Positions 1 through 7,950 of a stretch of DNA of 64,000 nucleotides are shown piece after piece. The notes under the pieces were generated by a model, which saw only the letters and a list, made by a program, of their open reading frames with translations, was not told where the DNA came from and searched no databases. The stretch spans positions 1 to 64,000 of the forward strand of contig QXWR01000021.1 of assembly GCA_009911065.1 (NCBI GenBank). The letters are read 5' to 3'. Position 1 is the stretch's first letter, and every line of letters begins with the position of its first letter. The stretch is from Clostridiaceae bacterium (GTDB lineage Bacteria; Bacillota; Clostridia; Lachnospirales; Lachnospiraceae). The position numbers and the translations under genes are program-made.

Positions 1-1
1 G

Positions 2-187
2 CGTAAGATCGGATATGAAGTGATGAGATGCCTAAAAACCCATAAAGAACCAGAAGATGCGGCAGTATATAAATTTATTTTGAAGAAAGAAAAAGAAGGA
101 AAGTCAAAACGTGCAGCAAAAATAGCGGGATTAAATAAATTCCTTAGGATTTATTATGCGCGTGTGATGGAAGTATACCAGAAGTAA
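2..187 (+). pseudogene. IS110-family transposase, C-terminal end only
   Basis: An open frame enters from the left edge and gives 61 residues ending in a TAA stop. The tail contains KIAGLNKFLRIYYARVMEVY, which closely resembles the end of IS110/IS1111-type (DEDD plus serine) transposases as I remember the family. These enzymes move insertion sequences without terminal inverted repeats, guided by a bridge RNA encoded in a non-coding end. Only the C-terminus is visible, so the gene may be complete to the left of the window. The stop is followed by about 190 bases without a gene, which would include the right end of the element. Confidence 0.7.
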
Positions 188-272
188 AAAGAACTAAAAC
201 AGAGGATAAGGCAGACCGGATTTTCCACCGGTCTAATTGTCGTGGAAAAAATTCATACCAAAAATTTATTTA

Positions 273-312
273 AAAACCTGCTAAAAAGTCTTGACTTTTG
301 TTAGCAGGTTTT
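273..312. repeat. Long imperfect hairpin beside the IS110 tail
   Basis: AAAACCTGCTAA at 273-284 pairs with TTAGCAGGTTTT at 301-312. The inner AAAGTC/GACTTT arms continue the stem across a two-base loop with a small bulge. The hairpin lies between the transposase stop and the broken tape-measure gene. It could be a factor-independent stop signal or part of the insertion sequence end; the sequence does not decide. Confidence 0.6.
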
Positions 313-327
313 GTTGCATTTTTGTGG

Positions 328-350
328 GAGCCAGTGACGGCTCTTTTTTT
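328..350 (+). terminator. Intrinsic terminator
   Basis: GAGCC at 328-332 pairs with GGCTC at 339-343, followed directly by seven T. It lies just upstream of the tape-measure remnant and may originally have ended the preceding phage gene. Confidence 0.6.
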
Positions 351-376
351 CGTTGGAGAAAGGCGGGTGAAGGTTC

Positions 377-2322
377 GTGGCATCTAGGATTCAGGGGATT
401 ACGGTGGAGATTGGCGGGGATACTACGAAGCTCTCCACGGCGCTTTCAAAGGTGAATAAGGAGATCCGGGATACGCAGGCACAGCTAAAGGACGTGAACA
501 AGCTGTTGAAGCTGGACCCTGGCAATGCGGAGCTGATGGCGCAGAAGCAGAGGCTTTTGTCCCAAGCGGTCAGTGAGACGAAGGAGAAGATGGATGCTTG
601 GAAGCTTGCGGGGCAGCAGGCCAATGAGGCGCTGGCGAAGGGGGAGATTTCCAGGAGCCAGTAGGATGCCCTGCAGAGGGAGATTGCGGAGACGGAGCAG
701 GCCCTGCGGGATCTGGAGCGGCAGGCGGAGCAGTCTTCGGTGGCTCTGCAGAAGATCGGGGCAGCAGGGGAGAATCTGCAGGGCGTGGGCTCTGCCATTG
801 AGGGGCCAGGCAGAAGCTGATGCCGGTCACGGCGGCTGTGGGCGGGCTTTCTGCGGCTGCGGTGAAGGTGGCGTCTGATTTTGATTCTGCCATGAGCCAG
901 GTGGCGGCGGTGTCCGGGGCCGCAGGGAAGGAGCTGGTTGCCCTGCGGGACAAGGCCAGGGAGATGGGGAGCAAGACCAAGTTCTTTGCTTCCAAGGCGG
1001 CGGAGGCTATGAACTATATGGCTATGGCCGGGTGGAAGACCGGGGACATGCTGGACGGCATTGAGGGGATCATGAACCTTGCGGTGGCATCCGGGGAGGA
1101 CCTGGCTGCTACTTCGGATATTGTGACGGACGCTTTGACTGCCCTTAGATTGTCGGCGGCGGATTCGGGGCATTTTGCAGATATTCTTGCGGCGGCGAGT
1201 TCTAATGCGAACACGAACATATCTATGATGGGGGAGACGTTCAAGTATTGTGCGCCGGTTGCCGGGGCTTTGGGGTTCACGGCGGAGGATACGGCGGAAG
1301 CCATCGGGCTGATGGCGAATGCGGGAATCAAGTCTTCCCAGGCCGGCACGGCCATGAGGACCATGCTGACCAGCCTGACGGGGGAAGTGACTTTCGTTGG
1401 GGATGCCTTTGGGGAGCTGACGGTGCAGACTACCAATGCGGACGGGAGTATGCGGAGCCTGGGGGATATCCTGACGGACTGCCGGACGGCGTTCGCGCAG
1501 ATGTCGGAGTCGGAGCGGGTGGCCAATGCGGAGGCATTGGTGGGGAAGAACGCCATGAGCGGTTTTTTAACCGTGATGAATGCGGCTCCGGGGGATATTG
1601 AGAAGCTGAACAGCGCCATTAACAACTGTGACGGCACGGCGGAGCGGATGGCCGAGACCATACAGGACAATCTGGCGGGGCAGCTTACGATTTTGAAGAG
1701 CCAGTTGGAGGAACTGGCGATTTCCATAGGGGAGATTCTGATGCCGTCCATCCGGCAGATTGTGGGTTCTGCGGTGCAGGGGCTGGTGAACCATGTTTCT
1801 ATCCTGCTGTCGGGGCTGCGGGATTTCATGGGGAACCTGTGGTCTGCGGTGTCCTCTGCGGCGGCTTCGGCCTGGAACGGGCTGAAAAATCTGGTGGTGT
1901 CCACGGTGTCGAATTTGAAGCAGTCGGCGGTGGAGGCTTTCCAGGCGATGGTGTCGGGGATCGGTTCGGCGCTGGCTTCTCTGGGGAGCGTGGTGCAAGA
2001 TGGGTTCCAGTCTGCCATCAGTTTTATCACGTCCCTGCCGGGGAAGGCTTTGCAGTGGGGGATGGATTTTATCAACGGGATTGCGGAAGGTGTCCGCAGG
2101 GCCATCGGGAACGTGGTGGGCGCGGTTTCCGATGTGGCGGATGCCATCCGGTCTTATATGCATTTCTCTGTGCCGGACGTGGGGCCTCTGACGGATTATG
2201 AGAGCTAGATGCCGGATTTTATGGGCGGTCTGGCGAGAGGGATTGAGAAGAGCCGGGGGCTGGTGAGGAAGGCCGTGGAGGGTGTGGCCGGGGATATGGT
2301 GGTCAGCCCGAAGCTGGCTCAG
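377..2322 (+). pseudogene. Phage tail tape measure protein, degenerate
   Basis: The product would set tail length and help DNA entry in a siphophage-type virion. It starts at GTG 377 with a typical tape-measure coiled-coil start (MASRIQGITVEIGG...LSKVNKEIRD). The frame is broken by TAG at 662-664, then by a one-base loss in the GGGG run near 802-805 that moves it to the frame opening at ATG 820. It is broken again by TAG at 2206-2208. The same protein logic continues through each break (SQ*DALQREI; DYES*MPDFMGG), so these are mutations of one gene. The middle is rich in Ala/Gly with hydrophobic helices (LASLGSVVQDGFQSAISFIT). Similarity stops near 2320, where recombinase sequence begins. It is GC-rich compared with the next gene. 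Confidence 0.85.
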
Positions 2323-2344
2323 CAGGACGGCTCAAAAGGACGGC

Positions 2345-2728
2345 AGGGTGGCGGTTCTTGAAAAGACGGTTGCGGAGAGTGTGAAAGAGTTGACACAGTG
2401 GAAGGGAAGGAAGATGCGGCTGTATGAGCGGTATAAGGCCGGGGAAATCAGCAGGGAGGATTATGTGGAGCGGATTGAGACGGGCAGGGTGCCGATGGAA
2501 GAGCTAGAGCGGAGCAGGCGTGAAGCGCAGGCGGAGCTTGAATGTATGCGGGAGGCTGCCGGTTTAGAGGAAGTGGCAGACGAGGAACTGGCTGGATTTT
2601 CTGTACTGGACGTTTTTGATAGGGAGAGGGTGAAGATGCTGATTGAGAAGGTGGTGGTCTATGGGGAGGATGCTATGGAGATTGTGTGGAAGGTGAGGAA
2701 TCCGTTTGAGGGTGAGGTTTCTGCCTGA
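2345..2728 (+). pseudogene. Large serine recombinase, C-terminal coiled-coil remnant
   Basis: About 127 residues are open from a junction with the tape-measure remnant to the stop at 2726-2728. The pattern ERYKAGEISREDYVERIE followed by a charged coiled coil and VFDRERVKMLIEKVVVY is typical of the C-terminal part of large serine recombinases, after the zinc ribbon. The catalytic resolvase domain, recombinase domain and zinc ribbon are all absent, so it cannot recombine DNA. The enclosing frame can be read from 2282, but the first 20 or so residues are out-of-frame tape-measure sequence. A deletion probably fused the two ends of a prophage or transposon. Confidence 0.75.
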
Positions 2729-2822
2729 AAGATAGTTCCAATTTTGGGAAAGTAGTGGTAAAATCGAGCCATGGGCAGGTGGTGTCTGTGACTCAATTTT
2801 ACTTCGCATTGGGAGGAATGAT

Positions 2823-3914
2823 ATGTATAAAGGAATCGTTTTAGATAAGGTGCAGACAAATACCTTTTTGTCAATGGCCGCACAAGAGGGGGTGATTTGT
2901 GAAAAAGGGAAGACAGATGGAGTTTTTGGAACGGTGACACAGTACACGCCTTCGTTACGGTTTGCACGAATGGTCCTTGAACAATTTATTGTGGTAGGTG
3001 CAGTTTATGTAGATCCGTTTACATATGGATGTATGGATGGGGAACTGATTGAAAACGGAATTATTTTACCCTATAAAAAATATGAAAAAGATGTAGAAGG
3101 TTTTTTTACTTTTAATGTAGATATTGTTCAATTTATGATGGTAGAGAAAGGGCTTGATATCAAGTATTATACAGTAGATAAAATTAGGGAGATATTCGAT
3201 GAATGGGTTGAAAAATATGATGAGTTCCAAGAGTTTGAGAATCAATACAATCTTAACTACAATAGAGTTCGGTTTCTCAAAGCATTCCAGCTTGAACCTA
3301 AAGAGGATTATACCGGTATTGACATTGACCATTTCATAGAACTTGGTGATTTTGTTTTTCATAATCCTGTCTTTGAAGTGCTTAATGAATATAGGGAGTT
3401 ATTCAATATTGCTTATCATAATGATTTACTATCTCCAGTGATTGATGCTACGAATTTAGGTGTGGATGAATCCTCCAATGTTGGTGCAAAAATTTCTGTA
3501 ATGGAGGGAACTGAGGCCGTTAAAATCTTAAAATATACGTCTAAAAAATTAGATAGAATATATACTGCGTCTTCATTAGAAGATAGTATCAAATTGGTGC
3601 AAACAGATGAGGCAAAGGCATATAGACGTAAAGTTGATGAGTGGATATCTGCTTTTTCTGAACAAAACTATGATAATATGCAAATGATAGAAGACGATAT
3701 TGTTAAAGCCCAGAAAGCGATGAAATTTAAAGGAGTTATTGAAAATATCGGAAAGGTATGTGCAACTAGCGGAGTGATTGCCACAGTGCTTGCGCCATTT
3801 TTGCCGCCCGCAGGTGTGATTTCTACAATAGCGACATTCGTTGGTCTGCCAACAGCTTTCTTTGATCCAACGAAGAAACATTTATGGGCTTCCTTTGGAG
3901 TCTATAGCAGATAG
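2823..3914 (+). CDS. Hypothetical protein, 363 residues
   Basis: I do not recognise the family. ATG 2823 has a clear GGGAGG site about 7 bases upstream. The protein is acidic and rich in aromatic residues, with charged helical stretches in the middle (EIFDEWVEKYDEFQEFENQYN) and a small-residue hydrophobic segment near the C-terminus (GVIATVLAPFLPPAGVISTIATFVGL, about residues 318-343). That segment could be a membrane hairpin or a buried helix pair. The gene is much more AT-rich than the phage remnant before it and has no partner gene. It lies between two recombinase fragments, so horizontal arrival is likely. A role in defence or a toxin-like role is possible from context only. Confidence 0.7.
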   Translation: MYKGIVLDKVQTNTFLSMAAQEGVICEKGKTDGVFGTVTQYTPSLRFARMVLEQFIVVGAVYVDPFTYGCMDGELIENGIILPYKKYEKDVEGFFTFNVDIVQFMMVEKGLDIKYYTVDKIREIFDEWVEKYDEFQEFENQYNLNYNRVRFLKAFQLEPKEDYTGIDIDHFIELGDFVFHNPVFEVLNEYRELFNIAYHNDLLSPVIDATNLGVDESSNVGAKISVMEGTEAVKILKYTSKKLDRIYTASSLEDSIKLVQTDEAKAYRRKVDEWISAFSEQNYDNMQMIEDDIVKAQKAMKFKGVIENIGKVCATSGVIATVLAPFLPPAGVISTIATFVGLPTAFFDPTKKHLWASFGVYSR

Positions 3915-3959
3915 GAAAATAACATTTATGTAAGGATTGTTTTTTGAAGGCAGGTATGA

Positions 3960-3986
3960 GAATAAAATTATAAAAAATTTTTATTC
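3960..3986. terminator. AT-rich hairpin between convergent genes
   Basis: GAATAAAA at 3960-3967 can pair with TTTTATTC at 3979-3986 around an AT loop. It lies between the convergent ends of the 363-residue gene and the integrase remnant and could stop both, but the stem is weak. Confidence 0.35.
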
Positions 3987-4271
3987 CTTACTTGACACAA
4001 GTAGATATTTTGCATTAACACACTTTTCCAATTTCGAGAATAAAGAATTAAATTGATTCAAAGTTAGTTGACTGCAATTTCTTGTTTTGGAATTTAAAAA
4101 AGCTCGTATATGTTCTGTACCTATTTCATTTACTTTATGTATCTCTGGATATGATTCTCTCATAAAATTGGCAAAATTAGCTGATAAATCTATAAGGTTA
4201 CTTCGTGCCGAGTAGGAATAAATCTTATCTGTATTTCTTATTCCGTTTGCTTTGTCTGCATGTTTATCCAC
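3981..4271 (-). pseudogene. Tyrosine recombinase N-terminal (SAM-like) fragment
   Basis: The 96-residue reading frame contains NFMRESYPEIHKVNEIGTEHIRAFLNSK...LTLNQFNSLFSKLEKCVN. This resembles the core-binding SAM-like domain of phage/transposon tyrosine recombinases. The catalytic domain (R..HxxR..H..Y) is missing, so this is a remnant or at most a DNA-binding stub. It sits about 420 bases left of the intact mobilizable element, on the same strand as its integrase. It may mark an earlier insertion at the same hot spot. Confidence 0.55.
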
Positions 4272-4827
4272 ATTTTCAGACTACTTCTGCCACACCGATA
4301 CAGGCACAACCTAAATGGAATCCCCGACAACACGATAGGATTCATTCCCCACTACAGGGACAAATTTTGTATACCGCCCCTTTCTGTATAATACCCATAC
4401 CACCCATTACAAAAACAGACCGTCCTGCAAAGGATCAGCCTGTCTCTTTATGGGTGTTATACAATCTGGATTGCCTTGTATAACACTTTATTCAATGAAG
4501 AAATAAAATGGATTGGCAATTCATAAACCAGACTTCCCTGTTTATCAATTTACCCTTTCTATTGCAGTCACAAATATGTAACTGTCCTTTATATCTTGAT
4601 GATACATTATATTTTAGAATAGAATAGAAATAGTATTCACAAAAGTTGTATGATTGTGTATAAAAGTATGATATAATCAAATTGACAAATCGAAATTTGC
4701 AGATGATTTTCTTGAACTTTCCTTATTTTTCAAGGCTTTTTGAGCCTCATATAGTGAAATGATATGTATTTTCCCTTGTTTTTGCCCTTATGGGTATTTT
4801 ACAAGGGAAAGTTTTTGTGAAATGTAC
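4272..4827. other. Gene-free left flank and left end of the mobilizable element
   Basis: No convincing gene is present. A perfect 11-bp inverted repeat GTGTTATACAA (4454-4464) / TTGTATAACAC (4476-4486) may be a terminator for leftward or rightward transcription. The candidate element boundary lies at 4688-4699. TTTCCCTTGT (4770-4779) and ACAAGGGAAA (4801-4810) form an inverted pair next to the integrase stop; they could be integrase arm sites, an integrase terminator, or both. Confidence 0.5.
4688..4699. repeat. Candidate att repeat, left end of IME
   Basis: AATCGAAATTTG here is repeated exactly at 13040-13051, about 8.35 kb away. A shorter alternative pair, TTTTCAAGG, is at 4727-4735 and 12967-12975. 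Confidence 0.4.
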
Positions 4828-6126
4828 TTAATCGTTGCCTGCCACTTTATCCAAGAGCCTAGCGGAAGTCCGTTTTGCTTCCCTTGTGGCATGGGCATAT
4901 ACATTCATTGTGGTACTCACGTCAGAGTGTCCTAAGAGTTCCTGCACATCTTTTGGGGCTGCACCGTTTGACAGAAGATTGCTTGTGTAAGTGTGGCGTA
5001 ACTGGTGGAAATGGAATCCCTCAAATCCGTCTAACTTCTTTGCAAGCGTCCTGCATACGATACTAAGTGTGCTTGGCGTTTCAAGGCATCCGTCTGGTCT
5101 TATGCAGACAAAGGATATTACGTTGTAACCTGCCGGAACTTCCTGCGTATTTTCCAAGCTGTAATACTCATAGTAAACCCTGTTTTTTTCATGCACTTCT
5201 TTGTAGTAATTGTGATGGTACAGTTCTCCGTACTGCATCTGGTTTTTAAGCTGTTCCTTCCTTGCCTTTTTCAGAATGGCGGTAAGGGTATCCCCAAAAT
5301 CAACAGTCCGTACTTTTTTGCGTTTTGTCGGTCCGATAATCGTTTTGTGCTTTGCACCGTCATAGCGGACACTGCGCTTTACCGTAAGATACTGTTCCTC
5401 AAGATTGATGTCCTGCCAAGTCAGCCCGCATACTTCGCCAATCCTAAGACCGGCATAATAGGCTATCTGTATCGGCAGAACCGCAGGGGGATTTTTCTTT
5501 TCCAAATACGCAATCAGCTTTTCGTATTCTTCATGGGAAATAGGCTGTGTTCCTGTATGCCCCATATCTTCCTCTGAAAATAAGTCCACTTCTTCAGCTT
5601 TGCGTTTCAGTTTGATGTACTGCATTGGATTGAACGTAATCAGTTGCTTTGGGAATACCGCAAAACGGAATGACTGTTGCAAAACCGCTGAGAAAGAGTG
5701 GATATAATCTTTGCTCATGCCTCTCTTTACTGTTCCGTCGGGATAAGTGCCGCCGAAAGTAAGTAAATCGAGGAACGTCTGCAAATGTTCCGCTGTTACG
5801 GTTTTCAGTTTACGGTCAGCAATCGGATGTTTCTTAATGCAGCGGATAGCGCCGAGGTAATTTTCAACCGTACCATTGCTGAGAGTGCCAACCTTTAATT
5901 CTTCCTCCGCCCAAATGTCGAGCAGCTCCCCAAGCGTGATGTTGTCAGCCTTTGCAATGAATTTCTTGCTTTCGTAGTCCTCCATTGCCTGCCTTAACAG
6001 CTTTTCCGTTTCACTCTTGCTTTCCGTACCTGTAAACTCTTTCTGTACCAAGTTGCCGCTTGCGTCCTCCACATAGAAGCGGTAGTACCATTTTTTTCCT
6101 TTTTTTCTTACAGAACCTTTTGCCAT
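4828..6126 (-). CDS. int: Tyrosine integrase of the mobilizable element
   Basis: This 432-residue enzyme would integrate and excise the element by site-specific recombination. The N-terminus (KGSVRKKGKKWYYRFYVED) is a Tn916-type arm-DNA-binding domain. A SAM-like core-binding domain follows at about residues 62-170, then the catalytic domain. Visible catalytic residues are Arg228 (YYAGLRIGEVCGL), His374 and Arg377 (HFHQLRH), His400 (LLGHSD) and the nucleophile Tyr410 (MNVYAH), so it appears functional. The gene points towards the left end of the element, the usual Tn916-like arrangement. The start ATG follows a GGAG site (reverse strand, near 6140). The direct neighbour is the XRE regulator. 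Confidence 0.93.
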   Translation of the reverse strand: MAKGSVRKKGKKWYYRFYVEDASGNLVQKEFTGTESKSETEKLLRQAMEDYESKKFIAKADNITLGELLDIWAEEELKVGTLSNGTVENYLGAIRCIKKHPIADRKLKTVTAEHLQTFLDLLTFGGTYPDGTVKRGMSKDYIHSFSAVLQQSFRFAVFPKQLITFNPMQYIKLKRKAEEVDLFSEEDMGHTGTQPISHEEYEKLIAYLEKKNPPAVLPIQIAYYAGLRIGEVCGLTWQDINLEEQYLTVKRSVRYDGAKHKTIIGPTKRKKVRTVDFGDTLTAILKKARKEQLKNQMQYGELYHHNYYKEVHEKNRVYYEYYSLENTQEVPAGYNVISFVCIRPDGCLETPSTLSIVCRTLAKKLDGFEGFHFHQLRHTYTSNLLSNGAAPKDVQELLGHSDVSTTMNVYAHATREAKRTSARLLDKVAGND

Positions 6127-6213
6127 AATAATCTGTTCTCCTTTCGATAACGGGCAATCGGAACTGATGAAATGCTTTCTGCGTGTAAGTATATCATAAC
6201 TCCGGTTGCCTGA

Positions 6214-6843
6214 CTATACCGATTCGGATTCTTCCTCTGATACCATAGAAAGAAGATTTGCAAGCCTTACGGTGGCTGTTTCGGGATTTTTGGAATAGAG
6301 CCGCACAATGTCGCCCATATCATTGAACATATTTACGGTGTGGGTGATTTCCCGAAGGAACATAATCTCGTTATATTCCTTATTCGATTCAAACCCCATT
6401 GTCCGGGCGAGTGCGGCATTTTCCGCATTTTCCTTGAAATTCTTACAGGCAAACTGAAAAGAATCCACGAACAGTTCATATTCCTTTAACATCAGCAGCA
6501 GTAAATCCTTTGTAAAGTCTGACTCCGCCTGTTCCATGTCAAAAGGCAGCTTTGAGAGAATGGAGGACATCACATCACGAATAAACAGTTCCCTTTTATC
6601 CGTAATATCCGTTTCGTATTCCTCCGTTTCCCCTTTCAGCCACTCCACAGATACATGAAGTGCTTCTGACAGACCTTCCAAGACCAGCTTCTTTGTGTTG
6701 TCGATTGTCCCTGCCTCGTAGCGCACGATTGTGGAAGTGGCTACCCCCATCTTCTCTGCGACATAAGGCTGGTTCAGTCCTAACTCCACCCTCCGTTGTT
6801 TTGCCCTGCTACCGATCAGCCTGCGCAATTCTTTATCTTTCAT
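6214..6843 (-). CDS. XRE-family repressor of the mobilizable element
   Basis: The 209-residue protein has an N-terminal helix-turn-helix at about residues 10-60 (RVELGLNQPYVAEKMGVATSTIVRYEAG), the Cro/C1 type. A longer helical C-terminal part has no recognised domain. It is divergent from the excisionase gene and has its own sigma-A-like promoter on the minus strand. It is therefore well placed to repress excision and perhaps itself. A strong AAGGAGG site precedes ATG 6843. Proteins in this position commonly hold an element quiescent; the operator is inferred to be the palindrome at 6979-6992. Confidence 0.88.
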   Translation of the reverse strand: MKDKELRRLIGSRAKQRRVELGLNQPYVAEKMGVATSTIVRYEAGTIDNTKKLVLEGLSEALHVSVEWLKGETEEYETDITDKRELFIRDVMSSILSKLPFDMEQAESDFTKDLLLLMLKEYELFVDSFQFACKNFKENAENAALARTMGFESNKEYNEIMFLREITHTVNMFNDMGDIVRLYSKNPETATVRLANLLSMVSEEESESV

Positions 6844-6874
6844 ATTGATACGCCTCCTTTGTCGGTATGTTTAT

Positions 6875-6903
6875 ACTATACCACACCACACACAATAATG
6901 CAA
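6875..6903 (-). promoter_or_regulatory. Promoter of the XRE repressor gene
   Basis: On the minus strand TTGCAT (6898-6903) and TATAGT (6875-6880) are separated by exactly 17 bases, a good sigma-A-type pair upstream of the repressor start. Confidence 0.6.
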
Positions 6904-6941
6904 TATGCAACTTAAAAATAATTTTTATATTATCATAATGC

Positions 6942-6992
6942 TTGACAAAGGAATATAAAAGCAGTATAGTATCAGTACACGCAAAATTGCGT
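6942..6992 (+). promoter_or_regulatory. Excisionase promoter with downstream operator palindrome
   Basis: TTGACA at 6942-6947 and TATAGT at 6965-6970 have a 17-base spacer, a near-consensus sigma-A promoter. Just downstream lies a perfect 14-bp palindrome ACGCAAAATTGCGT (6979-6992), placed where a bound repressor would block transcription start. A related CGCA-AAAA-TGCG inverted repeat lies downstream of the DeoR promoter at 9712-9723. Confidence 0.65.
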
Positions 6993-7018
6993 AATGCAAT
7001 TCAAAAGGAGGGAAGTTG

Positions 7019-7249
7019 ATGACAGAAACGAAGATTGCAATGACAATCGAGGAGGCGTCCGAGTATACGGGAATCGGCAGGAACACCATGAGAAACCTCG
7101 TGGAATGGGAAAAGCTACCAGTCTTAAAAGTCGGGCGAAAAGTACTTATCAAAAGCGATATTCTTGAAAAATTCATGGAAGTGAACGAGGGAAAGAACTT
7201 GCGGGATAAGGGCGATGTAAAAGCGGTAACACGAAAATCAGCAGTATAA
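7019..7249 (+). CDS. xis: Excisionase / helix-turn-helix protein
   Basis: This 76-residue protein has the MerR/excisionase fold: MTIEEASEYTGIGRNTMRNLVEW then VLKVGRKVLIKSDILEKFM. Such proteins bend DNA and direct the integrase towards excision. The start is taken as ATG 7019, 6 bases after AGGAGGG; an in-frame TTG at 7016 is less likely. The gene is driven by a strong promoter and lies opposite the XRE repressor, a lambda-like switch layout. About 700 bases without another gene follow. Confidence 0.85.
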   Translation: MTETKIAMTIEEASEYTGIGRNTMRNLVEWEKLPVLKVGRKVLIKSDILEKFMEVNEGKNLRDKGDVKAVTRKSAV

Positions 7250-7550
7250 AAGGCGGCTTCAAAGGAAACCGCCCAATGGTATGTATCAGACCGAAGCCAT
7301 GATATACCTACACGCAAATAGATTATATCATGTGCTTCCTTCCGGTACAAGCGGAAATTTGCGGGAACGGGCAGAAAGTGGGTTGAAAAAATAAGTCCAT
7401 ATGGCAAAAGCTGACTTAAAAAATCGACTGATTTCTGTATTTATAGTTGAAAAATTCAACTGATGTTTTAGTGGCGTTTTCAATACAGCATAAAATGACT
7501 GTAAAAGTTCAACTGATTTTCTCCATTTTCAGTTAAAAGAAAGTTCAGAC

Positions 7551-7663
7551 TGGCACTTTTGCTATCATATGTGGCAGCACTTTTTGATAGCATGATGGCA
7601 GTTTTTACTATCATAAGTGCCATCACTTTTTGCTATCATAGCGGCAATTTTTACAGGCATAAT
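7551..7663. repeat. Iteron-like imperfect direct repeats
   Basis: Five units of about 22-25 bases follow one another, each built as TGGCA(gca)-CTTTTTGCTATCATA with variations. They start near 7551, 7572, 7596, 7618 and 7642. Some units contain GATAGCAT/CTATCAT, so they also have partial dyad symmetry. Such phased arrays usually bind a relaxase accessory or replication protein. Confidence 0.6.
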
Positions 7664-7725
7664 TCGAGCGTCATAGGGGAGATTCCTTTCTTTCTAAAGC
7701 CCTCGGCGTTTGAGAGCGAAATACA

Positions 7726-7801
7726 CCCATTGCACAAACTTCGTTTATGCAATGGGGATTTCGCCCCTGCGGGGGGGGGCAAAGTCACGCCAGCGTGACT
7801 T
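7726..7801. other. Putative origin of transfer (oriT) stem-loops
   Basis: CCCATTGCA (7726-7734) pairs with TGCAATGGG (7748-7756), with an inner AAAC/GTTT stem. Then a GCCCC/GGGG hairpin with a run of nine G follows, then the perfect AAGTCACGC (7782-7790) / GCGTGACTT (7793-7801). A string of hairpins directly ahead of a relaxase gene is the usual oriT signature. The nick site cannot be read from sequence alone. Confidence 0.5.
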
Positions 7802-7950
7802 GTTCCACCATAAGGCGGATATGTTCGTAAACGTGCCGCCTATGCCGCCCACTCACAGTCTGTCCTGTCAATACCTCCGTTTTCCCAATCTGATACTGCC
7901 ATTTGCAGGAGGGAGGACAAAGCACAATACTGAGACATTCATTTATCCGC

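Larger units (their letters stand above)
7250..7950. other. Gene-free region with iteron-like repeats and oriT-like hairpins
   Basis: This 700-base stretch between excisionase and relaxase has no convincing gene. It holds repeated GTTCAACTGAT-type words near 7446-7520, five imperfect repeats at 7551-7660 and three stem-loops at 7726-7801. In mobilizable elements the origin of transfer is normally just upstream of the relaxase gene, so this is the best location for it. Confidence 0.6.

Noticed and set aside
391-2163. Leftward open frames opposite the tape-measure remnant
   Set aside because: They are antisense shadows with no recognisable domains; the plus-strand phage protein is clear.
4727-4735. 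TTTTCAAGG repeated at 12967-12975 as IME att core
   Set aside because: It is shorter than the 12-bp pair and leaves an arm-type motif at 13015 outside the element, so it is kept only as an alternative.
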